Made by a program: the position numbers and the translations under genes. A DNA stretch of 31,262 nt from Arcobacter sp. UBA7394 (GTDB taxonomy: Bacteria > Campylobacterota > Campylobacteria > Campylobacterales > Arcobacteraceae). Numbering within the stretch: the stretch's first letter is position 1; the number at the start of each line of letters is the position of its first letter. Below are positions 5,821 through 15,475 of this stretch, piece by piece. The notes under the pieces were generated by a model. It was not told the DNA's origin. It saw nothing but the letters and a program-made list of their open reading frames with translations, and did no database searches. Location: NCBI GenBank assembly GCA_002470185.1, contig DKNG01000006.1:1-31262 (forward strand), read 5' to 3'.

Positions 5821-7935
5821 ATTATCTAAAAATTCTTTTTCTTTTACTTCATTTTTTCCAATAAATTGTTTTGAATTTGCATTCTCAACAACTCTTTTTG
5901 CAATTGTTTGTGTTTGTTCTGCGATGTTTTTAGTCGTCTGTGCAACTACTGCATTTTGTTGTGTTTGTTGGTCTAATTCACTTACTGCATCATTAATTTG
6001 TTCAATTGCTTCTTGCTGTTCGGTTGATGCATTTTTAATATCTTCTATTAATACAATTGCATTATTAATATTATCACTTAATGTTTCATATCCTTGGATC
6101 ATTTTCTTAGAAATTATTTTACCTTCATTTGCTTTTGTAGTTGCCGTTTCTACTATACTCTTAATATCATTTGCGGCCTCAGCACTTCTATTTGCCAAGT
6201 TCCTTACTTCTTGTGCAACAACTGCAAATCCTTTACCTGCTTCTCCTGCTGTTGCTGCTTCTACTGCTGCATTAAGAGAAAGAATATTAGTTTGAAATGC
6301 AATTTGATCAATTATTACTATAGCTTCATTTATTGTAGTTACTTGCTCATCGATTTCATTCATGGCTTTTGTTGTTTGATTTGCTAAGTTTTGTCCTTCA
6401 TTTGAAGATGTAGTTAATTTATTTGCATATCCTGCCATTTTCATTACATTTTGTGTATTTAATGAGATATTTGAAGTGATTTCTTCTAACGCAGCAGCAG
6501 TTTCCTCTAATGAAACAGCAGCTTGTGATGAAGATGAACTTAATGTTTCTACATTTGTCATTAAATTACTAGCACTTCTATCTAAAGTTAAACCATTAGA
6601 TTTATTCTCAACTAACATATCATTAATTGTTTGAGCTAAAGCATTTAATCCTTGTGATGTTTTTCCTGTTGGATTTGCTACTCTATGTTCAAAGTTTAGA
6701 GTTTGGAACTCTTTTAATGCATCTTGTATTTTGTTCATATTTCCACAAACATTAACAGACATTACATCTAACATTTCATTAAAAATTGTTTTTAACTCTT
6801 CAAGATTTTTATCTTCTGTTGTTTTTTCTACTCTTTGTGTAATTAATCCATTTTTAACAATATTTACAACATTTTTTACATCATCTACTAATAGCTCATT
6901 TGCTTTAATTACATTTTGTATTTTTGTGATGTTTTCATTTACAAGTTTTGACATTAACCCAAATTCGTCTTTGCTGCTATCATCTAATAATTGAGCCTCT
7001 TTTTTCTCTTTATTTAAATATAAAAAGAATTCTAATAAACCATTTTGAAAGTTTTCTATTGATTTACTTATTCCTTTGTTTATCATAGTAACGGTAATAA
7101 AAGTCATTAATATAATAAAAGTAGAGAATATAAATGAAAACTGAATTTGAGCTTCTTCTTTTTGTAATAAAATCACTTCAAATTCATCGCTAACTTTTTT
7201 TAATAAATCTTCAGTCTTTTGTATAGTATTCCTCATTTCACCCTGGATACCATCTTTATTTGTTAATCCAATTTTTATCTCTTTATTACTAAGTTCTAAA
7301 AATGAGTTTTTATACATATTAAGATCTAATCTATTCTCTTTGTTAATTAATGAGCTAGTTAATAAATCATCGATTTTATTTTTAAATTTGTCAACATATT
7401 TTATATCTCTTCTTAACATAAAATCTTTTTCATTTTTTCTTAATTCATATACTTTAGATAATAGTTCTTGATTATTACTCTCTTTTGCAAACTTTTGTAC
7501 CTTATGTACATTTTGTCTCAAAATATTATTTAGGCCACTTTTTTCATCAAGGCCTATTTCTTCTTGAATTTTTATATAGTGTAAAAAAATCTTTTTATAA
7601 TCTTTTATGATTAAATCAAATTTACTTAATTCTTGAGTCTCTATATCGTATTCACTTAACAATTTTGTTAGATTTTTGTTCTCTTTTTCTAATTTATTAT
7701 AGTTTTTTTCAAACTTTAATTTATATTTTAAATCTTTTCTTAATATAAAATCTTTTTCATTTCGTCTTAACATAAGTACATTGTTTTTCATTATTTCAAC
7801 TTCTTGACGAATCTTCCCATAGTCATTTGTACTTGTAACTGCTAAATACATTAAAAAAACTAAAACACTAAATCCTGAAACTACACCTAATAAAAGAACA
7901 TATAACTTGTTCTTTATTGAAATATTTTTATACAT
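5803..7935 (-). CDS. Methyl-accepting chemotaxis protein with helical bimodular (HBM-like) sensor
   Basis: A 710-residue transmembrane chemoreceptor. Membrane helix 1 lies at about residues 11-33 and helix 2 at about 264-287, enclosing a ~230-residue all-helical periplasmic domain. That domain contains an internal repeat, [16 protein letters not shown] (about 56-71) and [16 protein letters not shown] (about 165-180), characteristic of two stacked four-helix bundles (HBM type). A HAMP-like linker follows, then a long coiled coil and the methyl-accepting signalling domain with hairpin tip [20 protein letters not shown] and [13 protein letters not shown]. It lacks a C-terminal pentapeptide tether. 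HBM receptors often sense organic acids or aromatics, which would fit the flanking RraA-family and transporter genes. The ribosome site is AGAGGTAGG. Confidence 0.93.
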   Translation of the reverse strand: MYKNISIKNKLYVLLLGVVSGFSVLVFLMYLAVTSTNDYGKIRQEVEIMKNNVLMLRRNEKDFILRKDLKYKLKFEKNYNKLEKENKNLTKLLSEYDIETQELSKFDLIIKDYKKIFLHYIKIQEEIGLDEKSGLNNILRQNVHKVQKFAKESNNQELLSKVYELRKNEKDFMLRRDIKYVDKFKNKIDDLLTSSLINKENRLDLNMYKNSFLELSNKEIKIGLTNKDGIQGEMRNTIQKTEDLLKKVSDEFEVILLQKEEAQIQFSFIFSTFIILMTFITVTMINKGISKSIENFQNGLLEFFLYLNKEKKEAQLLDDSSKDEFGLMSKLVNENITKIQNVIKANELLVDDVKNVVNIVKNGLITQRVEKTTEDKNLEELKTIFNEMLDVMSVNVCGNMNKIQDALKEFQTLNFEHRVANPTGKTSQGLNALAQTINDMLVENKSNGLTLDRSASNLMTNVETLSSSSSQAAVSLEETAAALEEITSNISLNTQNVMKMAGYANKLTTSSNEGQNLANQTTKAMNEIDEQVTTINEAIVIIDQIAFQTNILSLNAAVEAATAGEAGKGFAVVAQEVRNLANRSAEAANDIKSIVETATTKANEGKIISKKMIQGYETLSDNINNAIVLIEDIKNASTEQQEAIEQINDAVSELDQQTQQNAVVAQTTKNIAEQTQTIAKRVVENANSKQFIGKNEVKEKEFLDNKTIKE

Positions 7936-7982
7936 AATACCTACCTCTAAAAAATAAACAAATCTCTTATATTGTTTATGAA

Positions 7983-8001
7983 AATAAGTATATTACTTAT
8001 T
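7983..8001. promoter_or_regulatory. Palindrome upstream of the chemoreceptor
   Basis: AATAAGTA (7983-7990) and TACTTATT (7994-8001) form a perfect inverted repeat with a 3-base spacer in the leader of the chemoreceptor gene. It may be an operator. Low specificity in AT-rich DNA. Confidence 0.3.
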
Positions 8002-8162
8002 AGTAACACAAAAGTGTCATTTTTTTGTAAAATAAACAATTTATAAAAAAAGATATATGGATTATATACTCTATAAACTTAATATTGATACTTGTTATCA
8101 TAAAGTTGCTTTATAAGCTATTCAAGCAGAATGCAATATACTTCGAACAAATTATGAAATAA

Positions 8163-8192
8163 ATTCATATAAAAGATATAATTTATATGAAT
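8163..8192. promoter_or_regulatory. 11-bp inverted repeat directly before the transporter ribosome site
   Basis: ATTCATATAAA (8163-8173) and TTTATATGAAT (8182-8192) are perfect complements separated by 8 bases. The right arm abuts the AAAAGGA ribosome site (8193-8199) of the transporter gene. It could be an operator overlapping the promoter or an RNA hairpin that affects initiation. Confidence 0.45.
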
Positions 8193-8205
8193 AAAAGGAA
8201 AACAG

Positions 8206-9531
8206 ATGAATTCTGTAGTAATTGCAGTTACTGTAATGGTTTTACTTTCATTAGTGAGAGTAAACATTGTTATTGCTTTAATAATTGGAGCGATAGTTGG
8301 TGGTCTTACTGGTGGACTTGGATTAAATGAAACAATAGATGCTTTTAATAAGGGTCTTGGAAATGGTGCAACAATAGCATTGTCTTATGCAATGTTAGGA
8401 ACATTTGCTGTTGCTATTTCTAAATCTGGAATTACTGATTTATTATCAAATGTGATTATTAAAAAAGTAAGTACTGGAGCATCTGAAATGCAATTTATAT
8501 ATATAAAATATATAATGTTAACTTTAGTATTGTTTGCTGCAATTTCTTCTCAAAACTTAGTTCCTGTACATATTGCATTTATTCCTATTTTAATTCCACC
8601 ATTATTACACTCAATGGCTCAATTGCAATTAGATAGAAGAGTTGTTGCTTGTGTTATTACTTTTGGTTTAGTGGCAACATATATGTTTTTACCTATTGGT
8701 TTTGGTGGGATTTTCTTAAATGAAATCTTATTAAAAAACCTAGTAGATAATGGTGTAAATGCAATCTCAGGACAACTTCCAGTTGCAATGGCTATACCTG
8801 TTTTAGGTATGTTCTTAGGTTTATTAATAGCTATTTTATTTACATATAGAAAAAAAAGAGTTTATGATGTAAGTAAGATTTTAGAAGTAGAATCAGAAAA
8901 AAAAGAGATTAATGGTTTTTATATTGTTATTGCTTTAGTTTCTATTGCTACTGCACTTGGATTACAGTTATATACAAACTCAATTATTTTAGGTTCTCTA
9001 GCTGGATTTATCATCTTTATTATTGCAGGAGTAATCAGAGCTAATGAAACTCAAGATTTCTTTACAAGAGGTCTTAAAATGATGGGAATGATTGGTTTTA
9101 TTATGATTGCAGCAAATGGATTTGCAAGTGTTATTAATAGTACTGGTGGAGTTGAAACATTAGTTTCTTCAGTTGCAGATATTATTGGTAATAATAAATC
9201 TTTAGCTGCACTTCTTATGTTAATTGTTGGTCTATTTATTACTATGGGAATTGGTTCATCTTTTTCAACTATTCCAATTATTGCTACAATTTATGCACCA
9301 TTATGTTTACAGTTAGATTTTTCTGTAATGGCAACAATTACTCTTATTGGAACTGCTGCTGCTCTTGGAGATGCAGGAAGTCCTGCTTCTGATTCAACAC
9401 TTGGGCCTACATCTGGTCTTAATGTTGATGGACAGCATGATCATATTTGGGATTCTGTTGTTCCTACATTTATTCACTACAATATTCCACTAATTATTTT
9501 TGGTTGGTTCTCTGCAGTTTATATTTTCTAG
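8206..9531 (+). CDS. YuiF-type Na+/H+ antiporter-family transporter
   Basis: A 441-residue polytopic inner-membrane protein (about 11-12 helices) of the Na+/H+ antiporter family represented by Bacillus YuiF (ion transporter superfamily, related to NhaC/GntP-like carriers). Features include an N-terminal [18 protein letters not shown] segment, [22 protein letters not shown], a hydrophilic central loop (about 216-236, [19 protein letters not shown]) and the highly conserved end [19 protein letters not shown] with [20 protein letters not shown]. Transport of an organic anion or amino acid coupled to ions is also possible for this group; the substrate is not fixed by sequence. It is a single-gene unit with an AAAAGGA ribosome site and a following hairpin. 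Confidence 0.85.
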   Translation: MNSVVIAVTVMVLLSLVRVNIVIALIIGAIVGGLTGGLGLNETIDAFNKGLGNGATIALSYAMLGTFAVAISKSGITDLLSNVIIKKVSTGASEMQFIYIKYIMLTLVLFAAISSQNLVPVHIAFIPILIPPLLHSMAQLQLDRRVVACVITFGLVATYMFLPIGFGGIFLNEILLKNLVDNGVNAISGQLPVAMAIPVLGMFLGLLIAILFTYRKKRVYDVSKILEVESEKKEINGFYIVIALVSIATALGLQLYTNSIILGSLAGFIIFIIAGVIRANETQDFFTRGLKMMGMIGFIMIAANGFASVINSTGGVETLVSSVADIIGNNKSLAALLMLIVGLFITMGIGSSFSTIPIIATIYAPLCLQLDFSVMATITLIGTAAALGDAGSPASDSTLGPTSGLNVDGQHDHIWDSVVPTFIHYNIPLIIFGWFSAVYIF

Positions 9532-9547
9532 ATATTACTAAATCTTT

Positions 9548-9579
9548 TTCTCATAACTAATAAAAATTAGTTGTGAGAA
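9548..9579. terminator. Hairpin after the YuiF-type gene
   Basis: TTCTCATAACTAA (9548-9560) pairs with TTAGTTGTGAGAA (9567-9579) over 13 bp with one G-U, closing a 6-nt loop. It lies 17 nt after the stop codon. The downstream U-richness is only moderate. Confidence 0.6.
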
Positions 9580-9751
9580 TAAAGAATTTTAAAATTTTAG
9601 AAATATTATTTAAATAAAATCTTTATCTTTATTTTCCTTATTATAAGCAATTACTTCCTACACTTTATATTATTAATTATCTATATAAAAATTATTTACT
9701 ATATTAAGTTTGTATTATATGTCAAATTAAACATATAAATAATACAATTCA

Positions 9752-9773
9752 TTATATTATTTTGATAATATAA
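9752..9773. promoter_or_regulatory. Palindrome upstream of the lipoprotein gene
   Basis: TTATATTAT (9752-9760) and ATAATATAA (9765-9773) flank TTTG. It may overlap the promoter of the lipoprotein gene. The rest of the 9580-9809 gap is featureless AT-rich DNA with no credible open frame. Confidence 0.25.
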
Positions 9774-9809
9774 CACTTAGTATAACACATGTAGTCAAAA
9801 AGGTAATAA

Positions 9810-10256
9810 ATGAGAAAAGCAATACTGCTGTTTATTTTTGTAATATTTGTATTTGTTGGATGTACATCTAATAAACAAGAAATGATAGTAAAATCAAAAA
9901 AATCAGAAGCAATAAATCCTATTGAAGTAAAGAAAACATCAAAAGATTATGGAAGTATCACTGTATATAAACATGAACAAAACCTAGATAATAAAACAAA
10001 GGTTTTTTTATCTGAGTGTAGAATAAAAAATAGTATAGATACTTCTTGTTATGGATATATGTATGAAGTTATGTATGATGAAGAGTGGTTAGTTCATTCT
10101 CATAAAAAGTTAAAGCTTGATAATATTATTGAAGTTTCATCAAATAAGTATTACTTAAAACTTCAAAATATTGATAATGATAAAGTTTATAATGTTACAG
10201 GAATTTTAGAGTTAAAAGCGAAACATACTAACTATGTAAAACTTGAACTAGAATAA
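9810..10256 (+). CDS. Putative lipoprotein of unknown function
   Basis: A 148-residue protein with a lipoprotein signal: a short basic start (MRK), a hydrophobic core (AILLFIFVIFVFV) and a lipobox VGC with the acylated cysteine at about residue 18. The mature part is Lys-rich (SKKSEAINPIEVKKTSKDYGS), followed by a region with alternating polar and hydrophobic strands. Two cysteines (in SECRIKNSIDTSCYGY, about residues 70-82) could form a disulfide in the periplasm. No family is recognised. It is a single gene with an AAGG ribosome site and a terminator hairpin at its end. Confidence 0.75.
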   Translation: MRKAILLFIFVIFVFVGCTSNKQEMIVKSKKSEAINPIEVKKTSKDYGSITVYKHEQNLDNKTKVFLSECRIKNSIDTSCYGYMYEVMYDEEWLVHSHKKLKLDNIIEVSSNKYYLKLQNIDNDKVYNVTGILELKAKHTNYVKLELE

Positions 10257-10276
10257 GAAAACTCTTATTTCTAGTT
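10246..10276. terminator. Bidirectional hairpin between convergent genes
   Basis: AACTAGAATAAGA (10246-10258) pairs with TCTTATTTCTAGTT (10263-10276), 13 bp with a single bulged T and a 4-nt loop. It overlaps the stop regions of the lipoprotein gene and the GAF-EAL gene. Confidence 0.6.
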
Positions 10277-12418
10277 TATTAATTCTCTTTTAGGTTCACT
10301 AAAATAGTATCCTTGTGAAAAGTCAATACCTAATTCTTTAACTACATCTTGTACTTCTTTATTGTGTACAAATTCAGCAGTACAAGATATATTTACATTT
10401 TTAGCAAAAAATACTAAGGCTTTTGTAATCTCATAACTTCTTTTATTTGTATGAATATCTTTTATATATTTAGCATCAATTTTAATAATATCAACATCTA
10501 AATCTAATATTCTCTCAAAGTTAGAGTATTCTGTTCCAAAATCATCAATGGCAATTTTTAATCCTAGGCTTTTTAGTTTATTTAATTGTTTGATATGATT
10601 TTTCTTACCACTTGAGCTAACACCCTCTAGTATTTCTAATGTAATTCTAGGTGCTTGAATTTTATAAGTATTTATTTTTTCAATAAAGTATTTATATAAG
10701 TAATTTTGTGTCAAATCATCTTCAGTAATATTTATTGAAAATTCTTCCTCACACTTTGCCATAACTGCTAAGGTTTTATCTATCATGATTTTTGTTATTT
10801 GAGGTAAGAAACCAGATAATCTAGCTGCATCTAAAAAATAAAAAGGACTAATAATCTCTTCATTTTTTATTATTCGAACTAGAGATTCATATTTAGTAAC
10901 TTTTTCTTTTTGATTATCGTATATACCTTGAAAAAATGGTACTACATTATCTTTATCTATAGCATCTTTTATTAAATTTGTTGCATGAATAAAGGCTTCT
11001 CTATTAGACTGATTTAAATTATCATTTTGTAAATCGAAAATATAATATCTATTTTTACCATTCTCTTTTGCAATTTTTAATGCAGAAGCACTATTTTTAA
11101 GAATATTGCTTTTATCATAAATGGCTCCATAAGAGAATGATATATTTACTTGAGTATTTGCTATTTCAATAGAGTTTGAATTAAAATATGATTGAATCTC
11201 TTGAATTTTTTTATCAAGATCAATCTCTTCATTATATAGTAGGGCAAACTCGTCACTATTAAATTTGAATATATTGTGAGTGTTTCCAATTTTTCTTAAT
11301 ATGTTAGAAATATTAATTAGAAGTTCATCTCCATTTTCAAATCCATAAACAGTATTTAAATAAGAAAAATTATCTACATTTAATAAAATAAAAGAGTTAT
11401 ACTCTTCATTTTTAGTAATTTTTTCTAAGTATGCTTTATTAAATAGCTTTGTTAATGGGTCATGATATAACATATATTCTAATTTCTTTTGTGCATTAAT
11501 TAGTTGTGTTAAATCTGTAAATATTGATATATAGTTTTGAACATTGTCATATTCATCATATATAACTTTTATACTCATCCATTGAGTAATAATTGAACCA
11601 TCTTTTTTCTTATTTGTTATTTCTCCACTCCAGTGAGATTGTACTTGAAGTTGTGACCACATTTGTGTGAAAAAGTTTTTATTATGTTGATCAGAAGAGA
11701 ATACTTTTGGACTTTGTCCAATTAATTCATTATTACTATAACCATATATCTTTTCAAAGGTTTTATTTATTTCAACAATTAAATTATTCTTGTCTGTAAT
11801 AATTATACCTTCTGCTGCATTTTCAACTACAGCAGAAAAAAGCTGAACTTTTCTTTCATTTGTTTGGTTCTTTAGAACAATACTAATAAGTGAAGCAGCT
11901 GTTTCTAAAAGTGTTTTATGAAAATTTGTAGGAGATCTATGTTCAAAAGATGATAATGCAAAAGAACCAATTGATTTTCCTTCTGTATTTCGAATAGGCA
12001 TAGACCAGCAAGAACAAATATTAAAATCTATTGCAACTTGTCTTATGTCATTCCATCTTGAATCCTCAAAGGTATTTACTACATATTGAGCTTCATTTCT
12101 AAAAACGGCATTTCCGCATGAACCTCCATGGGGACCTGGTTTTAAATTAGCTAATGCCTCATGTCCAACTTGAGGTACAGATGGTGCTGATCTTACGCTT
12201 ATTAATTGTGTATCTGAATCTTTTAACATTATTGATGATACAGAGTTTGGAAGAAGGGTTTCTGCAAGGGAACAGATTTTATTTAGGATTACATCTGTTT
12301 TATTATGTGAGTAAACCATAGATAAAATATTTTGTTGAATGTCTGATAATTTAGTGAATTGTTCTAATGATATAGGAACTTCATTTGTTTGAATTTCATT
12401 TAAATTATTGTCTTTCAT
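10271..12418 (-). CDS. GAF-PAS-GGDEF(degenerate)-EAL signalling protein, probable c-di-GMP phosphodiesterase
   Basis: A 715-residue soluble protein with four modules. A GAF domain at about residues 20-180 contains GGSCGNAVFRNEAQYVV and ICSCWSMPI. A PAS domain at about 190-310 includes AEGIIITDKNNLIVEINKTF. A GGDEF domain (about 315-465) and an EAL domain (about 475-710) follow. The cyclase signature reads KFNSDEF instead of RxGGDEF, so diguanylate cyclase activity is unlikely. The EAL part keeps ESLVRI, EILE, IDDFGTEYSNF, DIIKID, AEFVHNKE and DFSQGYYFSEP, so hydrolysis of cyclic di-GMP is likely. It has no membrane segments. It is a single-gene unit that could link a cytoplasmic small-molecule or redox signal to motility or attachment. 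Confidence 0.9.
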   Translation of the reverse strand: MKDNNLNEIQTNEVPISLEQFTKLSDIQQNILSMVYSHNKTDVILNKICSLAETLLPNSVSSIMLKDSDTQLISVRSAPSVPQVGHEALANLKPGPHGGSCGNAVFRNEAQYVVNTFEDSRWNDIRQVAIDFNICSCWSMPIRNTEGKSIGSFALSSFEHRSPTNFHKTLLETAASLISIVLKNQTNERKVQLFSAVVENAAEGIIITDKNNLIVEINKTFEKIYGYSNNELIGQSPKVFSSDQHNKNFFTQMWSQLQVQSHWSGEITNKKKDGSIITQWMSIKVIYDEYDNVQNYISIFTDLTQLINAQKKLEYMLYHDPLTKLFNKAYLEKITKNEEYNSFILLNVDNFSYLNTVYGFENGDELLINISNILRKIGNTHNIFKFNSDEFALLYNEEIDLDKKIQEIQSYFNSNSIEIANTQVNISFSYGAIYDKSNILKNSASALKIAKENGKNRYYIFDLQNDNLNQSNREAFIHATNLIKDAIDKDNVVPFFQGIYDNQKEKVTKYESLVRIIKNEEIISPFYFLDAARLSGFLPQITKIMIDKTLAVMAKCEEEFSINITEDDLTQNYLYKYFIEKINTYKIQAPRITLEILEGVSSSGKKNHIKQLNKLKSLGLKIAIDDFGTEYSNFERILDLDVDIIKIDAKYIKDIHTNKRSYEITKALVFFAKNVNISCTAEFVHNKEVQDVVKELGIDFSQGYYFSEPKRELIN

Positions 12419-12494
12419 TTTCTCAACCGTTTATTAAAATTAGTGTAGTGTTATAATTTTTTATTATATTAGTTACATTGTAACATTTTTTATA

Positions 12495-12836
12495 TTAGAT
12501 TACTGCCCCTGCTGCTGCCATAAGTTCTAATGCTTCTTCGCTCATTTTTTCTTTAGACCATGGTGGTGTAAAAGTCAGACTTACATAACATTCATCTATT
12601 TCATCTACTGCTAAAGTTACATATTTTGCTTGTTCAACCAATGCTTCTGCCACTGGACAAGCTGGACTTGTTAGTGTCATAATAATATTACAATATAAGT
12701 AATTCTTTTTCTCTTCTAATGCAATTTCATATATTAACCCTAAGTCATATATATTTACTGGTATTTCAGGATCATATACATTTTTTAGATTTTCAATTAC
12801 TTTTTCTTTTATTTCTTCAATTTTTTCTTGCTCCAT
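12495..12836 (-). CDS. sufT: DUF59/MIP18-family Fe-S assembly factor (SufT-like)
   Basis: A 113-residue protein of the DUF59 (MIP18/PaaD/SufT-like) family. The signature YDPEIPVNIYDLGLIYEI lies at about residues 21-38, and MTLTSPACPVAEALVEQA carries the conserved cysteine at about residue 60. Family members help mature or transfer Fe-S clusters to client proteins; the symbol reflects position in the suf operon and family rather than orthology proof. It is the last gene of the operon, 11 nt after sufE, with an AGAGGAT ribosome site. The C-terminus (LELMAAAGAVI) matches the family's usual end. Confidence 0.85.
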   Translation of the reverse strand: MEQEKIEEIKEKVIENLKNVYDPEIPVNIYDLGLIYEIALEEKKNYLYCNIIMTLTSPACPVAEALVEQAKYVTLAVDEIDECYVSLTFTPPWSKEKMSEEALELMAAAGAVI

Positions 12837-12847
12837 AATTTATCCTC

Positions 12848-13255
12848 TTATGCTTTTAATGCATATTCTTTTATTTTTTTAATCATTCCGATTACTCCAC
12901 TTTGTCTATTTGGTGTAATAACTTCTGCTAATTTTAGTTCATGAACTATATCCATATCTACTTCTTTTAACTCTTCAATTGTTGAACCTGAGAATATCTC
13001 TAAAATCATAAAAACTAAACCTTTTACAATAATTGCATCAGAAGTCCCATAAAAATATAATTTACCATCTCTGTTTTCTGTAATTAACCAAACTTGTGAA
13101 GTACATCCATGTACTAAGTTTTTGGGAATTTGATGTTCTTCCTCTAAAGGTTTTAACTTTTTACCTAAGTCAATAATATATTCATACTTTGATAACTCAT
13201 CTTCAAAAAAGTCTAAATCTTCTTTTATTTGTTCTACTTTAGTTTCTATACTCAT
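12848..13255 (-). CDS. sufE: SufE cysteine desulfurase activator / sulfur acceptor
   Basis: A 135-residue SufE-family protein, the typical length. The catalytic sulfur-accepting cysteine is C51 in NLVHGCTSQVWL; other family features are GKKLKPLEEEHQIPKN before it and the segment IVKGLVFMILEIFSGSTIEELK after it. SufE takes persulfide sulfur from SufS and passes it to the SufBCD scaffold. The gene lies 8 nt downstream of sufS with an AGGAT ribosome site, inside the suf operon. Confidence 0.93.
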   Translation of the reverse strand: MSIETKVEQIKEDLDFFEDELSKYEYIIDLGKKLKPLEEEHQIPKNLVHGCTSQVWLITENRDGKLYFYGTSDAIIVKGLVFMILEIFSGSTIEELKEVDMDIVHELKLAEVITPNRQSGVIGMIKKIKEYALKA

Positions 13256-13263
13256 TTTTTATC

Positions 13264-14448
13264 CTAATCTTTTAACATACTTATTGCTTTTTTTAATGCA
13301 AGAATTAATTTATCAATATCATTGTAGTTATTATAAAAAGCTAAAGATACTCTAATGGTACCTTTTATTCCTAGTTGTTTCATTATAGGTTGTGCACAGT
13401 GATGTCCAACTCTAAGAGCTATTTTCATTTTGTCAACTAAGATTCCCACATCATCATGGATTAAACCTTTTATATTAAAACTTCTACTACCTACTGAATC
13501 TTCTATGTCATTATAAAATTCAATATCTGGTATTTCTCTTAATCTTTTATCTAAATATGCATATACATCTTTTTCTATTGTCTCAATATTTTCATAACCA
13601 ACACGATTTAAATAATCTAAAGCTTGTGCAAAACCAATTACACCTGCAATATTTTGAGTACCTGCTTCGAACATATAAGGGGAGTCTAATAGCGTTGAAC
13701 CATGATAGTCAACTTCGTGAATTGTAGCTCCTCCTGTTTGGTATGGTAATAAATCAGATAAATGCTCTTTTTTCACATATATTGCGCCAACTCCTGTTGG
13801 ACCAAAAGTTTTATGTGCTGATATTGCAAAAAAATCTACATCTAAATCTTGAACATCTATTTTCATATGAGCTAAACTTTGTGCCCCATCAATCATAACT
13901 ACTGCACCATATTTATGAGCTAGTCTTGTAATCTCTTTTATATCATGTATTTTTCCAAAAGCATTAGATATATGAGTAACTGAAACAAAAGCATTTTTAT
14001 TTTGACTTAGAAGTTTTTCAAAATGTTCAAAATCAAAAGAAAGATTTTTATCACATTTTACTACCTCTAATCCCTTTCCTATTGTTCTCCCTTGCATATG
14101 CCATGGAACAATATTTGAGTGATGCTCTAATGATGAGATAATCACAGTTTCATACTTTGATACAAAAGATGAAGCTATAAAGTTAATAGATTCTGTAACA
14201 CCTTTGGTAAAAATGATCTCTTCATTACTAGAAGCATTAATAAACTCTTTTAATATTGTTCTTGCACCTTCATAATTTGTAGTTGCTTTATTGGCATCTC
14301 CAAAATTACTTCTATGTGTATTTGCACAATATTTTTCGTAATACTCTACTTGTGCATCAATAACACATTGTGGTTTTTGAGTTGTCGCTCCATTATCTAA
14401 ATATGCAATTTCAGAATTACTAAAATAAGGGAAATCCTTTTTAAACAT
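13264..14448 (-). CDS. sufS: SufS cysteine desulfurase (group II)
   Basis: A 394-residue PLP enzyme that liberates sulfur from cysteine for Fe-S assembly. The PLP lysine is K213 (ISAHKTFGPTG), the PLP-aspartate lies in VVMIDGAQS (about D187) and the catalytic cysteine is C351 in RVGHHCAQPIM, the short RxGHHCAQP form that marks group II (SufS) rather than NifS/IscS. The N-terminus YLDNGATTQKP is canonical. It overlaps the end of sufD by 8 nt (translational coupling) and uses an AAGGAG ribosome site. A second, group I desulfurase (nifS) lies at 19788-20987. Confidence 0.96.
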   Translation of the reverse strand: MFKKDFPYFSNSEIAYLDNGATTQKPQCVIDAQVEYYEKYCANTHRSNFGDANKATTNYEGARTILKEFINASSNEEIIFTKGVTESINFIASSFVSKYETVIISSLEHHSNIVPWHMQGRTIGKGLEVVKCDKNLSFDFEHFEKLLSQNKNAFVSVTHISNAFGKIHDIKEITRLAHKYGAVVMIDGAQSLAHMKIDVQDLDVDFFAISAHKTFGPTGVGAIYVKKEHLSDLLPYQTGGATIHEVDYHGSTLLDSPYMFEAGTQNIAGVIGFAQALDYLNRVGYENIETIEKDVYAYLDKRLREIPDIEFYNDIEDSVGSRSFNIKGLIHDDVGILVDKMKIALRVGHHCAQPIMKQLGIKGTIRVSLAFYNNYNDIDKLILALKKAISMLKD

Positions 14449-15475
14449 ATTTGCTCCTTGAATAATCTTTGATAAATTCTTTTATTAAAATATCATTTAT
14501 ATTATCATATATTTGGCTTTCAAAAGCTTTTAAAAGCATATCATAAGCCTTTTGTTTTGGTATTCCTCTTGATTGAAGATATAACAATTGTTCCTTATCT
14601 AATGTTCCTGTAGTTGCTCCATGACTAGCTTCTAATTCATCAATTAAAATTTCTAGATGAGGTTGTGCGTATATACTTGCATCATCACTTAATAAAATTG
14701 TATTAGAGTTTTGAAATGCTTTAGAGAATAGGGCATTTTTGTTTACTCTTGATTTTGCTTTAAAAACCGCTTTTGCTTCATCTTTTAGTGAATGCTTAAA
14801 ATTAATATCACTAGTTGAGCTCTCATTATTATGAATAGTTTTTATTAAATTTGCTGTATTAGCACTATTTTGTGATTTTACTAAGCCATTTAAATTATAT
14901 TCAATATTTTTATTATCAATAATATTTATATAGTTGTTTACTACAAATCCAATACCTAACTCAAAACTAGTAAATTTTACTTTTGAATCATCATCTTGTG
15001 TAAAATTTGCATTATATAAAAGTGAATTATTCTCACTTATATGTTGAATTTTTGCATACTCAAAATTTGCATTTTTTTCTATATCAAAACTTCTATTTAC
15101 ACTATATGCACTATTTTGTGAGCTATTTGTAAATACTTCTATTAATGATGCTTTTGCACCTTCTTTTACTTCAACTTTTAGTGAATTTACATAAAAAGTA
15201 TCATCATCTTTAATTTTGTGAATCAAACATAGAGGTTCTGGAATATTAGAATTAATAGTTAAAACTATTTGTTTCTCATCAAAATTTCTTGTAATATCAA
15301 ATAATGAGTTTTCATAAACAGTTTCATCTTTTACACTTTTTAATCCCATAATATCAAACTCATATGTTTCAATATTTTTAAATTCATTTGAAAAAAGATT
15401 ATTAAAATCTACTTTTTTAAACTCTTCATCATATTTTGAGGGAAGCTCTAAGGCTTCTATATCAATTAGTCTCAT
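14441..15475 (-). CDS. sufD: SufD Fe-S scaffold subunit
   Basis: A 344-residue SufD-type protein that forms the SufBC2D scaffold complex with SufB and SufC. The N-terminal half is divergent and rich in charged and Asn residues. The C-terminal half has the SufB/SufD beta-helix core and the signature LLSDDASIYAQPHLEILIDE with ASHGATTGTLDKEQLLYLQ and SRGIPKQKAYDMLLKAF. This end matches the SufC-binding region of the family. It is shorter than E. coli SufD (423 aa). It overlaps sufC by 14 nt at its start and sufS by 8 nt at its end, so the order sufC-sufD-sufS is tightly coupled. Confidence 0.9.
   Translation of the reverse strand: MRLIDIEALELPSKYDEEFKKVDFNNLFSNEFKNIETYEFDIMGLKSVKDETVYENSLFDITRNFDEKQIVLTINSNIPEPLCLIHKIKDDDTFYVNSLKVEVKEGAKASLIEVFTNSSQNSAYSVNRSFDIEKNANFEYAKIQHISENNSLLYNANFTQDDDSKVKFTSFELGIGFVVNNYINIIDNKNIEYNLNGLVKSQNSANTANLIKTIHNNESSTSDINFKHSLKDEAKAVFKAKSRVNKNALFSKAFQNSNTILLSDDASIYAQPHLEILIDELEASHGATTGTLDKEQLLYLQSRGIPKQKAYDMLLKAFESQIYDNINDILIKEFIKDYSRSKYV

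Noticed and set aside
5924..6994. Several open frames on the + strand inside the chemoreceptor gene
   Set aside because: They are antisense shadows of the coiled-coil and signalling domain, with Cys/Phe/Ser-rich compositions and no ribosome sites.
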